In this document: positions 11,480 through 21,525 of the stretch, in pieces | Position numbering within the stretch: position 1 is the stretch's first letter | How the letters are laid out: every line of letters starts with the position of its first letter | NCBI GenBank assembly: GCA_030549775.1 | Contig: CM060174.1 | Coordinates: forward strand, 49,863,707 to 49,927,706 | From: Tamarix chinensis | Lineage: Eukaryota; Streptophyta; Magnoliopsida; Caryophyllales; Tamaricaceae | Length of the DNA stretch: 64,000 bases | Direction: 5' to 3' | Position numbers and translations under genes: made by a program | Notes under the pieces: generated by a model | Seen by the model: only the letters and a program-made list of their open reading frames with translations | The model's database searches: none | Told to the model about the DNA's origin: nothing

Positions 11480-12330
11480 CACTCTGCATATTATACACAT
11501 GTACACACGCACGCAGAACCATCACCGTCCAACCCAAACAGCCCCCCCCCCTCTTTCATTTCAGACACACACGCACAGCACCTCATCGCAGCTCCCTCTC
11601 TGCTCCCCTCCATTTTCGATCACCAACAGCACCCCTTCTTCCCTTTATTTTTGTTCAAATGCTTCACCCCAAACAACCCCTCTCTGCACCTTCTCCCTTT
11701 CTTCCTTTTCTTCCTGTCTCCCCGTCGCACAGCCCTCTCCCTATTTCGTTGGTTTTGCCCTGCATATAACACACATACGCTCCCTAACCGTCGTCCAGCC
11801 CCTGCACCTCCATTTTCGATCACCAAACACCATCTCCCTCACCGCACACTCCACCCCGACGGCACTTCCCCAGCCACCAATCGTCCCCACCAACAGCACC
11901 ACCTTAGCTGAGCCCCCTGCTCCGTGCATCCAACAGCCCATCAAAGCCCCTGTTTCTCCCCCGAGCAACACCAACAGCCACGCAGCCCAGCCACCCTCGA
12001 CAGCCCCTACTCCCAGCTCCCTCACCGCACAGCAACCGTCCACCATCACCCATCCCGCAGCCTCTGCACTATAATCCATCGCATGCAACCCCTGAACAAC
12101 AGCCCGCGGCACACCACCAGCGCAACCCGTCGCAGAACCCAGGCCGCAGCAGTCAACCGCCAGCGAGCCACTCCTCCCTCACCGCAGCCAACCCAGCCGC
12201 CACCCTGCACCTCCCCCTCGTCCAGTGCAGCTTCCCCGACCCAACCACCCTCTCGCCCGTCGCAGCCCGTCACCTTCGCACCCGGCTACCACCGAACCAC
12301 CGCCCGCAGCCTAACCCCCTTCCTTCGCCG
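11480..12330 (+). other. C-rich block of the LTR (low-complexity frames, probably not coding)
   Basis: A sharp island rich in C, with CCACC, CCAGCC and CACACAC motifs, inside an AT-rich LTR. Open frames of 120-190 codons (for example 11499-12074 and 11924-12373) encode Pro/Ser/Thr/His-rich low-complexity protein without a recognisable domain. In the other LTR (16790-17690) indels put the equivalent long frames in a different register, extending one to 224 codons. Coding constraint is therefore not evident. A matching pyrimidine-rich block on the element strand recurs in both solo LTRs, so the composition itself is conserved. Confidence 0.7.
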
Positions 12331-12334
12331 CATG

Positions 12335-12358
12335 ACTCACGCTGCATGCAGCGTGAGT
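12335..12358. promoter_or_regulatory. Perfect 24-bp palindrome
   Basis: The half-site ACTCACGCTGCA is followed directly by its exact reverse complement, with no spacer. It lies at the end of the C-rich block and 8 bp before a TATA-like sequence. The same palindrome occurs intact in the second LTR at 17653-17676. It contains the alternating core GCATGC. It could be a dimeric protein site or an extruding hairpin; neither is shown. Confidence 0.85.
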
Positions 12359-12365
12359 TGTGTGT

Positions 12366-12376
12366 ACATATAAAAA
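12366..12376 (+). promoter_or_regulatory. Likely LTR TATA box
   Basis: CATATAAAAAG just after the palindrome and C-rich block. In the solo LTR at 21743-26034 a TATA box also follows the pyrimidine-rich block (24972-24984), so the position is conserved. The copy in the second LTR is at about 17684-17694. Confidence 0.5.
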
Positions 12377-13786
12377 GAAAATGAAAAGAAAAAGAAAAGA
12401 GTATATATGTATAATGTTGGTACCCATTTTAAGTGTAAGGGTATTTTAGTAATTTTCAAAATAAATATATATTTTTATATTATAATTATTATTTTCCTTG
12501 ATAGATATTAATTCAATAATTTCGGTATTATTTTTAGGTACGAAAGGTTGATTAGCGGGATCCGATAAATTTAGTAGGATACCGCTATTTTTGCGTTTTT
12601 GCTGGAATTCAGATGACCGTTATATCTTACTAAAATTAAAAATATTGCGTGATAGCACATTAGGGTTTTTGATTGATAAAATATGTTAAGCATGATTTAC
12701 TTGATATAATTATGTGTTAATTATCATTATTATGAAAACAGATAAAACGAGCATGTTATATGATATCAATTATGCCGGGTATGAAAGAATGTTTTAAAAT
12801 GATTCTATTGATGGAAAAATAATTTGTATGATAATTATGTATAGAATAATAGGTTGAGCATGCTTAGAAATAATTATGGAATAATTAATTATGGATGTGT
12901 GCCCTAGGGACAATTTAGTCATTTTTATGTATTATGATATTTATCTTGAAAATCATGTCTAATATGTATTAGTTGTTGTTGAGTATGTGATTATGTATTT
13001 TGGATGGATTAAAGGTGCGGGAAAACGATTTTATGTGTAAAATTACGTATAAGGGCAAAATAGTCATTTGACATATCTGATAATTTAAAAGTGTGTAATT
13101 AATAATTTATTTATGGCGTTTTAGCCTTTTCATGGCAGGTGAGTAAATTAAAATAGAATTAGTTTTTAAATAGATAATAATCTGGGAATTTTTAGTCTGA
13201 GGGGTATTTTTGTCTTTTTGACCTAAAGTATCCGGATGTGAATAATTGAGCCTAGGATGGCCTTAGTATATTTTAAATGTTGGCTTCGAACTTGACCTGG
13301 ATTATTCTTGTCTCGAATGATTGGAAATAAGTAAGAACGGTTAAGTTTGAGAATTTAATTTATCTATATTCTATGCAATTTCGTGGTCACCTTAATAAAA
13401 TACTAATATTTAAAGTGAAAGACCTCGAGATCGGGAATGGTGGCTCCTAGGGTTCGCTACCCTAAGGACGTGGTTTAGCCCACGGTTGATATGGATTTTT
13501 ACTGGTGTGCCTTAGTGCCCCAGTCAGGCCCTACATCTTACTCTATTCTGTTCTGAGGACTAATAGGGGGTATGCATACTTATGGATTAGGTGTCCTTGT
13601 CGGTAGGGTACTGTGTTACCTTCGTGTACCAGTGCGACCAGGGTACCTTTGCATCCTTGGGTTGATAGTCGGTAGGATACTGTGTCGCCTTGTTGCGCCG
13701 GTATGACTGGAGTACCTTTGTGTCTTCAGGTTGATTGATCTCCCCTCGAGAAAATAAATAAAAATGGAATTAATGATTATTGGATT

Positions 13787-13975
13787 GTTCGGTAGCAGCC
13801 TTCGTGCCTACCTGAGGTTTCGGTAGCAGCCTTCGTGCCTACCTGAGGTTTCAGTAACCTTCATGCCTACCTGGGGTTTTGGTAGTAGCCTTCGTGCCTA
13901 CTTGAGGTTTTCTGTGTTTTCGGTAGCAGCCTTTGTGCCTACCTGAGGTTTCGGTAGCGGCCTTCGTGCCTACCT
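13787..13975 (+). repeat. 31-bp tandem repeat, about six units, in the 5' LTR
   Basis: The unit is approximately TTCGGTAGCAGCCTTCGTGC plus CTACCTGAGG. Some units are shortened (TTCAGTAACCTTCATGCC). The frame at 13933-14124 is only this array read as protein. The second LTR has a similar array at 19107-19323 with different unit variants. Confidence 0.85.
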
Positions 13976-14713
13976 GTGTTGATTTTATGTCTGTGAGCAT
14001 ACCCGTGATATTATGGATCTTATTATGCTGTATCTGTAAGTTTACCTGTGACGTTACAAATTTATTATGTTGTACCTGTAAGTATGTCTGGGATGATATG
14101 AATCTTAGTAAATTATACCTGTGATGTACGTGCTTGTTTGGGAATTTATGCTGAGACGTGAATTATGTTGAAGTTGGGTTTTAATTATTACTCAGAGTAT
14201 TTCTGGGATGTTTAATAATTAATTTGGCTATTTCAGATAAATGAAAATGAGTAGTACGTGACCTTGATAGAAATTGATCATCTGAGTGATTATTGTATCT
14301 CAATCATCGTATTTACATGTATATATCTTATACTATGTTAAATGTATGCCTTGCATGTGTTCCATGCTGATTTATCGTATTAGTTTGGTATAAAGGGTTG
14401 CTCAGTACCGTAGTACTGAAGGGTTCATTTTCGTGGGCCCCTGCCTATTCAATGGGCAGTGGACTTTGCAGGTTAGCCTCTGAGCTCAGTCAAATGCTAA
14501 TAGTTTGGATTTGGGAGCGTAGGACTATCCGGTGTTTCTTTTGTCGTCTTATTCCGGTTGTATTTGGATCCTTGTGTCCTACTGTAATTTCTCTCTCGAG
14601 TTTCGTTAACTGCTAATGTCGTTTTCAATTAGTAGTATTTATCTATCATTCTCTCTATCCTGATTTCTATAATCATGATATTAATTTAAGTGGATTAATG
14701 ATTTTAACCTTAG

Positions 14714-14758
14714 CACTTGGTACGAGAATGGTAGAGGAAACCAGACTTGTACCAAGTG
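14714..14758 (+). promoter_or_regulatory. Inverted repeat near the 5' LTR end (first stem)
   Basis: CACTTGGTAC at 14714-14723 pairs perfectly with GTACCAAGTG at 14749-14758 across a 25-base loop. Sequence around it (TTAGCACTTGGT and AGTGTGG) is conserved in both solo LTRs of this window, although the pairing is not. Confidence 0.65.
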
Positions 14759-14763
14759 TGGCA

Positions 14764-14847
14764 GTAACACCCCTTGTTTTTATTGTTTTAGCTTCTGCAC
14801 TTAACTCTGTAAACGAAATTTTTCAGTTGTAAATTTTGGGGTGTTAC
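14764..14847 (+). promoter_or_regulatory. Terminal inverted repeat inside the 5' LTR end (second stem)
   Basis: GTAACACCCC at 14764-14773 is the exact complement of GGGGTGTTAC at 14838-14847, the very end of the LTR. The same pair occurs in the second LTR at 20112-20121 and 20186-20195. It follows directly on the first stem. Confidence 0.7.
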
Positions 14848-14850
14848 AAA

Positions 14851-14862
14851 TGGTATCAGAGC
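14851..14862 (+). other. Primer binding site, tRNA-iMet type
   Basis: TGGTATCAGAGC, two bases after the LTR end, is the standard plant initiator-methionine tRNA primer site of gypsy and copia elements. It marks the start of the internal region. Confidence 0.95.
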
Positions 14863-15088
14863 TTTTGGTTGTTGAGAATCGGGTTTCGGTTAGAGATTCG
14901 GTTCTCACGATCCTAAATGTTTTAACCGGAAAATGTTTTTATCATCTTTCAGTGATTTTAAACCCGGATTAGTCTTGTGAATATTCGAGTGTGGGTAGAC
15001 TAAGTGGTATTTGAATTGTGCTTATATGTTATGTGCTAGTAAGATAGGATCTTTCTTAACATATTTTCTGTTTTATAGCTAGTTCACC

Positions 15089-16216
15089 ATGACCTTAAGT
15101 GAACGTATCGGCCATTTGGAAAGAGCATTCGAGGCTTTTATGGAGTTCGTTCAACGTCCGTCTCAGCCTCAGCCCCAGCCTCCACCACCTCTGTATCACC
15201 CACAGGAGGGTAGTGGAGAGGATTGGCTTCAAAGAGTTTCGAATCATCATCCGCCAACATACGCCGGAGAAGAAGACCCTGTTATCCTAGAAGGATGGAT
15301 TTGGGATTTTGATAGGACGTTTGAGGCAGTCGATTGTCTAGAAGAGCGAAAGGCTAGCAAAGCTGCGTATTTTCTTCGAGGACCCGCAGACGCCTGGTGG
15401 GTAGGTTTTCGTGTTCAAGGAGGACCGCCATTATCTTGGGAAGACTTTAAGAGAGTACTTCGTTCGCGTTTCTACACCGAGAGTCTCAAAAGGGGCAAGC
15501 TCAAAGAGCTTATGCAGTTGACTCAGGGAAGTCTGACAGTTCGAGAGTACCACGCGCGGTTTACAGAGTTGTTGATGTTTTCTCCAGGCATAACCGCTAG
15601 TGAGAATACTGTTGTCTTCCAGTTCGAGCAAGGCCTTCATTTCAGCATTAGGAAGATGATGGGTGCAGTTGCCTTCCATGACTTGGCTACATTATATGAG
15701 CGGGCGTGTGTCGCTGCTACCTTGGTTCAGGAGCAGACTTCGATTTTGGGTAAGAGGAAACCTATTGTGCAGGATTCCAGAGAAAAGAGTCAGCACCATA
15801 GTGCCAGAGTTTCCAGCATTCAGCATCAAACTTCTGGTCGATGCCAAAATGGTCAAAATGGTTCCCGTAACAGAGCTAGTCAAAGACCGACCCGACACTA
15901 CCATTGTCATCGTTGCAGGCGAGATCATCCAGGCAAGGATTGTGTGAGAAAGTTGATTCAGTGTCACAACTGTGGTCAGCTCGGACACCGGAGCTTTGAG
16001 TGCTACAACGCACCCCGCGACAGAGTTCAGCAGGACCCAAAGTTTGGAGTTATTCGATCGGCCAATCCAAAAGAAACAGATCAACAGGTGCTCGATCCCG
16101 GTGTTTTTCCTTCCGGTATGCCGCCGTCTTTTCCTCGATTGATTCGAGATGTTGGTTTCGTGCTTTGCGTGTTTTCGTGGCGCTCTCTCATAAATAGGTT
16201 TTTTTTAAGGGGGTAG
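15089..16216 (+). CDS. gag: Retrotransposon Gag, Tekay-like, double zinc knuckle
   Basis: A 375-residue Gag that would assemble the cytoplasmic virus-like particle and bind element RNA. Residues 1-60 are a variable N-terminus with a Gln/Pro run (about 25-35). Residues 55-210 are the retrotransposon gag domain: WIWDFDRTF, KAAYFLRGPADAWW, SWEDFKRVLRSRFY, KELMQLTQGSLTVREY. Residues 220-270 are basic and Gln/Ser-rich. Two CCHC knuckles follow: C273-X2-C276-X3-H280-X4-C285, and C292-X2-C295-X4-H300-X4-C305. This X3 plus X4 pair is usual in Tekay/Del Gag. The last 70 residues match nothing I know, and no protease follows. The ATG at 15089 opens the longest frame, 226 bp after the primer site. There are no internal stops, unlike every other gag here. 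The stop codon lies in the first of two purine tracts. It probably acts with pol enzymes supplied in trans. Confidence 0.95.
   Translation: MTLSERIGHLERAFEAFMEFVQRPSQPQPQPPPPLYHPQEGSGEDWLQRVSNHHPPTYAGEEDPVILEGWIWDFDRTFEAVDCLEERKASKAAYFLRGPADAWWVGFRVQGGPPLSWEDFKRVLRSRFYTESLKRGKLKELMQLTQGSLTVREYHARFTELLMFSPGITASENTVVFQFEQGLHFSIRKMMGAVAFHDLATLYERACVAATLVQEQTSILGKRKPIVQDSREKSQHHSARVSSIQHQTSGRCQNGQNGSRNRASQRPTRHYHCHRCRRDHPGKDCVRKLIQCHNCGQLGHRSFECYNAPRDRVQQDPKFGVIRSANPKETDQQVLDPGVFPSGMPPSFPRLIRDVGFVLCVFSWRSLINRFFLRG
16203..16216 (+). other. Upstream copy of the polypurine tract, overlapping the gag stop
   Basis: TTTTAAGGGGGTAG, identical over 14 bases to the tract at 16292-16305. Its final TAG is the gag stop codon. 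It may be a duplicated or internal plus-strand primer site; that is inference. Confidence 0.5.
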
Positions 16217-16291
16217 TTGCTCCCCCGGGTACCTTGTGTATCCTAGCGCGTTTTCGAGTAGTTAGGCGTAGACTTTGGGGACGAAGTCTGT

Positions 16292-16308
16292 TTTTAAGGG
16301 GGTAGTAA
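16292..16308 (+). other. Polypurine tract before the 3' LTR
   Basis: TTTTAAGGGGGTAGTAA ends immediately before the second LTR, the expected place for plus-strand priming. Confidence 0.8.
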
Positions 16309-19300
16309 TGTAATACCCCGTTTTTTTTAAAACCGTAATTATGAAGTTATAATCATATAATTAATTATAATTATTATTTTAGAGGGCTTAATCTTAAAAG
16401 TGTTATTATTTTTCGTATTATTTCAACGGTTTAAATATAAATTTAATTAGTTTAAAATTTTGATGGAGATTAGGCTATCTAAATTAATCCTAATTTTACC
16501 TGTAAATCTTATTTTAAATTATTTTATTAATAATATTTTGATCCGTAATCAAAAATAAATTTTTTAAAAATTATCCTCGATTATTTTATCCTTTTCGACT
16601 ATTTTTAAACTTACCCAAATTCTAATAAATTTTCCAAAACTATTTTTATATATAATATTTTAATCTACCTAAATTAAAATTAAAACTAAATAATTAAACT
16701 TTACTCTATCGTCTTCCTTGTTCGGATATTTTCACCCAAGATTTTCCTGTCCCCGACGGTATTTATATACAGATATACACGGCATACTTACACACTCTGC
16801 ATATTATACACATGTACACATGTACACACGCACACGGAACCATCACCGTCCAACCCAAACAACCCCCCCTCTTTCATTTCAGACACACACGCACAACACT
16901 TCATCGCAGCTCCCTCTCTGCTCCCCTCCATTTTCGATCACCAACAGCACCCCTTCTTCCCTTTATTTTTGTTCGAATGCTTCACCCCAAACAGCCCCTC
17001 TCTGCACCTTCTCCCTTTCTTCCTTTTCTTCCTGTCTCCCCGTCGCACAACCCTCTCCCTATTTCGTTGGTTTTGCCCTGCATATAACACACATACGCTC
17101 CCTAACCGTCGTCCAGCCCCTGCACCTCCATTTTCGATCACCAAACACCATCTCCCTCACCGCACACCCCACCCCGACGGCACTTCCCCAGCCACCAATC
17201 GTCGCCACCAACAACACCACCTTAGCCGAGCCCCCTGCTTCGTGCATCCAGCAGCCCATCGAAGCCCCTGTTTCTCCTCCGAGCAGCACCAACAACCACG
17301 CAGCCCAGCCACCCTCGACAGCCCCTACTCCCAGCTCCCTCACCGCACAGCAACCGTCCACCATCACCCATCCCGCAGCCTCTGCACTATAATCCATCGC
17401 ATGCAACCCATGAACAACAGCCCGCAGCACACCACCAGCGCAACCCGTCGCAGAACCCAGGCCGCAGCAGTCAACCGCCAGCGAGCCACTCCTCCCTCAC
17501 CGCAGCCAACCCAGCCGCCACTCTGCACCTCCCCCTCGTCCAGTGCAGCTTCCCCGACCCAGCCACCCTCTCGCCCGTCGCAGCCCGTCACCTTCGCACC
17601 CGGCTACCATCGAACCACCGCCCGCAGCCTAACCCCCTTCCTTCGCCGCATGACTCACGCTGCATGCAGCGTGAGTTGTGTGTACATATAAAAAGAAAAT
17701 GAAAAGAAAAAGAAAAGAGTATATATGTATAATGTTGGTACCCATTTTAAGTGTAAGGGTATTTTAGTAATTTTCAAAATAAATATATATTTTTATATTA
17801 TAATTATTATTTTCCTTGATAGATATTAATTCAATAATTTCGGTATTATTTTTCGGTACGAAAGGTTGATTAGCGGGATCCGATAAATTTAGTAGGATAC
17901 CGCTATTTTTGCTTTTTTGCTGGAATTCAGGTAACCGTTATATCATACTAAAATTAAAAATATTGCGTGATAGCACATTAGGGTTTTTGGTTGATAAAAT
18001 ATGTTAAGCATGATTTACTTGATATAATTATGTGTTAATTATCATTATTATGAAAACAGATAAAACGAGCATGTTATATGATATCAATTATGCCGGGTAT
18101 GAAAGAATGTTTTAAAATGATTCTATTGATGGAAAAATAATTTGTATGATAATTATGTATAGAATAATAGGTTGAGCATGCTTAGAAATAATTATGGAAT
18201 AATTAATTATGGATGTGTGCCCTAGGGACAATTTAGTCATTTTTATGTATTATGATATTTATCTTGAAAATCATGTCTAATATGTATTAGTTGTTGTTGA
18301 GTATGTGATTATGTATTTTGGATGGATTAAAGGTGCGGGAAAACGATTTTATGTGTAAAATTACGTATAAGGGCAAAATAGTCATTTGACATATCTGATA
18401 ATTTAAAAGTGTGTAATTAATAATTTATTTATGGCGTTTTAGCCTTTTCATGGCAGGTGAGTAAATTAAAATAGAATTAGTTTTTAAATAGATAATAATC
18501 TGGGAATTTTTAGTCTGAGGGGTATTTTTGTCTTTTTGACCTAAAGTATCCGGATGTGAATAATTGAGCCTAGGATGGCCTTAGTATATTTTAAATGTTG
18601 GCTTCGAACTTGACCTGGATTATTCTTGTCTCGAATGATTGGAAATAAGTAAGAACGGTTAAGTTTGAGAATTTAATTTATCTATATTCTATGCAATTTC
18701 GTGGTCACCTTAATAAAATACTAATATTTAAAGTGAAAGACCTCGAGATCGGGAATGGTGGCTCCTAGGGTTCGCTACCCTAAGGACGTGGTTTAGCCCA
18801 CGGTTGATATGGATTTTTGCTGGTGTGGCTTAGTGCCCCAGTCAGGCCCTACATCTTACTCTATTCTGTTCTGAGGACTAATAGGGGGTATGCATACTTA
18901 TGGATTAGGTGTCCTTGTCGGTAGGGTACTGTGTTACCTTCGTGTACCAGTGCGACCAGGGTACCTTTGCATCCTTGGGTTGATAGTCGGTAGGATACTG
19001 TGTCGCCTTGTTGCGCCGGTATGACTGGAGTACCTTTGTGTCTTCAGGTTGATTGATCTCCCCTCGAGAAAATAAATAAAAATGGAATTAATGATTATTG
19101 GATTGTTCGGTACCAGCCTTTGTGCCTACCTGAGGTTTCGGTAGCAGCCTTCGTGCCTACCTGTGGTTCGGTAGCTGCCTTCGTGCCTACCTCAGGTTTC
19201 AGTAACCTTCATGCCTACCTGTGGTTTTGGCAGTAGCCTTCGTGCCTACCTGAGGTTTTCTGTGTTTTCGGTAGCAGCCTTTGTGCCTACCTGAGGTTTC

Positions 19301-20196
19301 GGTAGCGGCCTTCGTGCCTACCTGTGTTGATTTTATGCCTGTGAGCATACCCGTGATATTATGGATCTTATTATGCTGTATCTGTAAGTTTACCTGTGAC
19401 GTTACAAATTTATTATGTTGTACCTGTAAGTATGTCTGGGATGATATGAATCTTAGTAAATTATACCTGTGATGTACGTGCTTGTTTGGGAATTTATGCT
19501 GAGACGTGAATTATGTTGAAGTTGGGTTTTAATTATTACTCAGAGTATTTCTGGGATGTTTAATAATTAATTTGGCTATTTCAGATAAATGAAAATGAGT
19601 AGTACGTGACCTTGATAGAAATTGATCATCTGAGTGATTATTGTATCTCAATCATCGTATTTACATGTATATATCTTATACTATGTTAAATGTATGCCTT
19701 GCATGTGTTCCATGCTGATTTATCGTATTAGTTTGGTATAAAGGGTTGCTCAGTACCGTAGTACTGAAGGGTTCATTTTCGTGGGCCCCTGCCTATTCAA
19801 TGGGCAGTGGACTTTGCAGGTTAGCCTCTGAGCTCAGTCAAATGCTGATAGTTCGGATTTGGGAGCGTAGGACTATCCGGTGTTTCTTTTGTCGTCTTAT
19901 TCCGGTTGTATTTGGATCCTTGTGTCCTACTGTAATTTCTCTCTCGAGTTTCGTAAACTGCTAATGTCGTTTTCAATTAGTAGTATTTATCTATCATTCT
20001 CTCTATCCTGATTTCTATAATCATGATATTAATTTAAGTGGATTAATGATTTTAGCCTTAGCACTTGGTACGAGAATGGTAGAGGAAACCAGACTTGTAC
20101 CAAGTGTGGCAGTAACACCCCTTGTTTTTATTGTTTTAGCTTCTGCACTTAACTCTGTAAACGAAATTTTTCAGTTGTAAATTTTGGGGTGTTACA
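16309..20196 (+). repeat. 3' LTR of the gag-only element
   Basis: 3888 bp, starting TGTAATACCCCG and ending GGGGTGTTACA, nearly identical to 10994-14848. It contains the same C-rich block (about 16790-17650), palindrome (17653-17676), 31-bp array (19107-19323) and terminal inverted repeats. Frames at 16718-17392, 16969-17691 and 19746-19964 are LTR sequence read as protein. Confidence 0.95.
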
Positions 20197-20201
20197 TGGA
20201 G
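20197..20201 (+). other. Right target-site duplication TGGAG
   Basis: Exact copy of 10989-10993, directly after the 3' LTR. Confidence 0.95.
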
Positions 20202-20289
20202 AAAATCTTCAAGTTTGCTGCTGGAATTGAATTGATCTAATATTTTAAGATCGAGACCTGATTTTGTAGATATTGTTGCGTGCAACAAA

Positions 20290-21110
20290 ATACTCATAGA
20301 CCATATGTCCTATCATACCGCAACCATGGCAAATCACCTTACCTAATCTACCCCTGGGTGATCTAGTCTACAATACTCATAGTTGTAATGCTTCTCATAA
20401 AAAAAGTCCCTTAGATTGATTTAGTGATTAAGGTGCTAATCTCATACCTTTACTATACCTAGACTATATGGTGCCTCTAGAATAAGCCTTTTTTCTTCCA
20501 TACGGATGCTGGTGACTCTCAAACTTCCTATTATCCACCGATTGGGCTCTTTTAGCTTGAATGATATGAGAAGCCTCCAAGTCTTGCTTGTACATCCCAA
20601 CCATGTCTAGTAGGACAACTTTCACCAACAACTCCTGATACTTGATCCTCAAACCCCACTTGAAATGGTGGACCCACATTACCTTACCAGCCTCTACCTT
20701 TAGAGTAAACTAGACCAAATCCATGAATCTCATTTATTAATCCTCCACTAACTTATTCCTTTGATGAAGGGCCATGAATTTGTCATACTTCCTTATATGG
20801 AGGTCAGTGGGGTAGAATATATCTTGAAGCATCTTGAGAAAATTCCCCTAAGTGGAAAACTCTCCACCCATATATTGGAAACTCCTCCAAATATCCTCTA
20901 AATCCCTTAATTAGTATACTATCATCCCTTACGTAGTATACTATCACATCAACCCTCTTATCCAATGAAAAATCACAAGCGATGAAAGTCTAATCTATAC
21001 CCCAAATCCACCTCTCTATAATGTCAGGATCCTCCTAACCCTAAAAAATTTATAAATGATGGTATCCACCAGTTTTGAGCCTATCTTTCAAATATGGTAT
21101 TTGTGCTGGC
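20290..21110 (-). pseudogene. Gag relic of the old Tekay-like element
   Basis: Minus-strand pieces of a gypsy Gag. One 71-residue stretch (20464-20679) contains HHFKWGLRIKYQELL and MYKQDLEASHIIQAKRAQS, the segment after the conserved gag core. Upstream pieces (20680-20870) include LGEFSQDASRYILPH. A single decayed zinc knuckle, CHGCGMIGHMVYEY, lies at about 20295-20340 with its last Cys replaced by Tyr. Frames are broken by stops. It continues into the pol relic at 7510-10880 on the other side of the gag-only element. A homologue of the intact Gag at 15089-16216 by family, though not close in sequence. Confidence 0.7.
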
Positions 21111-21512
21111 GGTGGCAACGATCATAGAGCTAGAATATTGCCTTCCATGTTGGCAGCAAAAATATCTATGAATGCCTTGATGTGTTTATAATGACGGTTG
21201 GCAACCATCAATTCCTAACTACTAGGAATAATAGGAAGCAACCAACTTATCAAGCGCTAAGGCCCACATAACATTATCAAATCAAAAGATATCAATAGCA
21301 TATTCTCAACCCACTCTTACTCATTGACTATTCTAGGTTTGAAATCACTTGAGCTTTTAGGTTGAATACTAAAAATACTTTGAAAATTATCAAAACAATC
21401 TTTTGGTATTAGTTAAAAATGTTTAGAAATGGAGTAGTTTTCAAAATAAGATTTTGATATCAACTTGTGGTATCAGCTAAAAACATAAAAAGTGAAGTAA
21501 ATTATAAAAGAA

Positions 21513-21525
21513 GGCTCTAACGCCA
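21513..21525 (-). other. Decayed primer binding site of the Tekay-like element
   Basis: The minus strand reads TGGCGTTAGAGCC, close to TGGTATCAGAGCC. It lies three bases from the LTR end at 21529 (GGGTGTTATA, a decayed GGGGTGTTACA). Confidence 0.75.

Larger units (their letters stand above)
10994..14848 (+). repeat. 5' LTR of the gag-only element
   Basis: 3855 bp, TG...CA. In order: an AT-rich start (10994-11400), a C-rich block (about 11480-12330), a perfect 24-bp palindrome, a TATA-like CATATAAAAAG, AT-rich sequence, two 80-bp repeats (about 13590-13730), a six-unit 31-bp array (13787-13975), and two inverted repeats close to the 3' end. It differs from the second LTR by scattered substitutions and small indels. 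Examples are an 8-bp ATGTACAC duplication near 16811 and changed units in the 31-bp array. Confidence 0.95.
10994..20196 (+). mobile_element. Complete gag-only LTR retrotransposon with 3.9-kb LTRs (TR-GAG-like)
   Basis: Two near-identical direct repeats (10994-14848 and 16309-20196) start TGTAATACCCCG and end GGGGTGTTACA, flanked by TGGAG on both sides. A primer site follows the first LTR and a purine tract precedes the second. The internal region is only 1460 bp and codes for one gag protein; there is no protease, reverse transcriptase, RNase H or integrase. LTRs make up about 84% of the 9.2-kb element. This matches the described class of plant gag-only non-autonomous elements (TR-GAG). It must depend on enzymes from autonomous relatives, most likely Tekay-type chromoviruses judged by its gag. 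Near-identical LTRs and the open gag frame show a fairly recent insertion. It landed between gag and protease of the older minus-strand Tekay element. Confidence 0.95.

Noticed and set aside
11405..12373. Pro/Ser/His-rich open frames of 149-191 codons in the 5' LTR (and up to 240 codons at 16718-17691)
   Set aside because: Low-complexity products of the C-rich block. The two LTRs differ by indels that put the frames out of register, and frames are open on both strands, so there is no sign of coding constraint.
14398..14616. 72-codon frame repeated at 19746-19964
   Set aside because: It is conserved only because the two LTRs are duplicates. Related sequence in the solo LTRs is not open, and the position is in the LTR 3' part.
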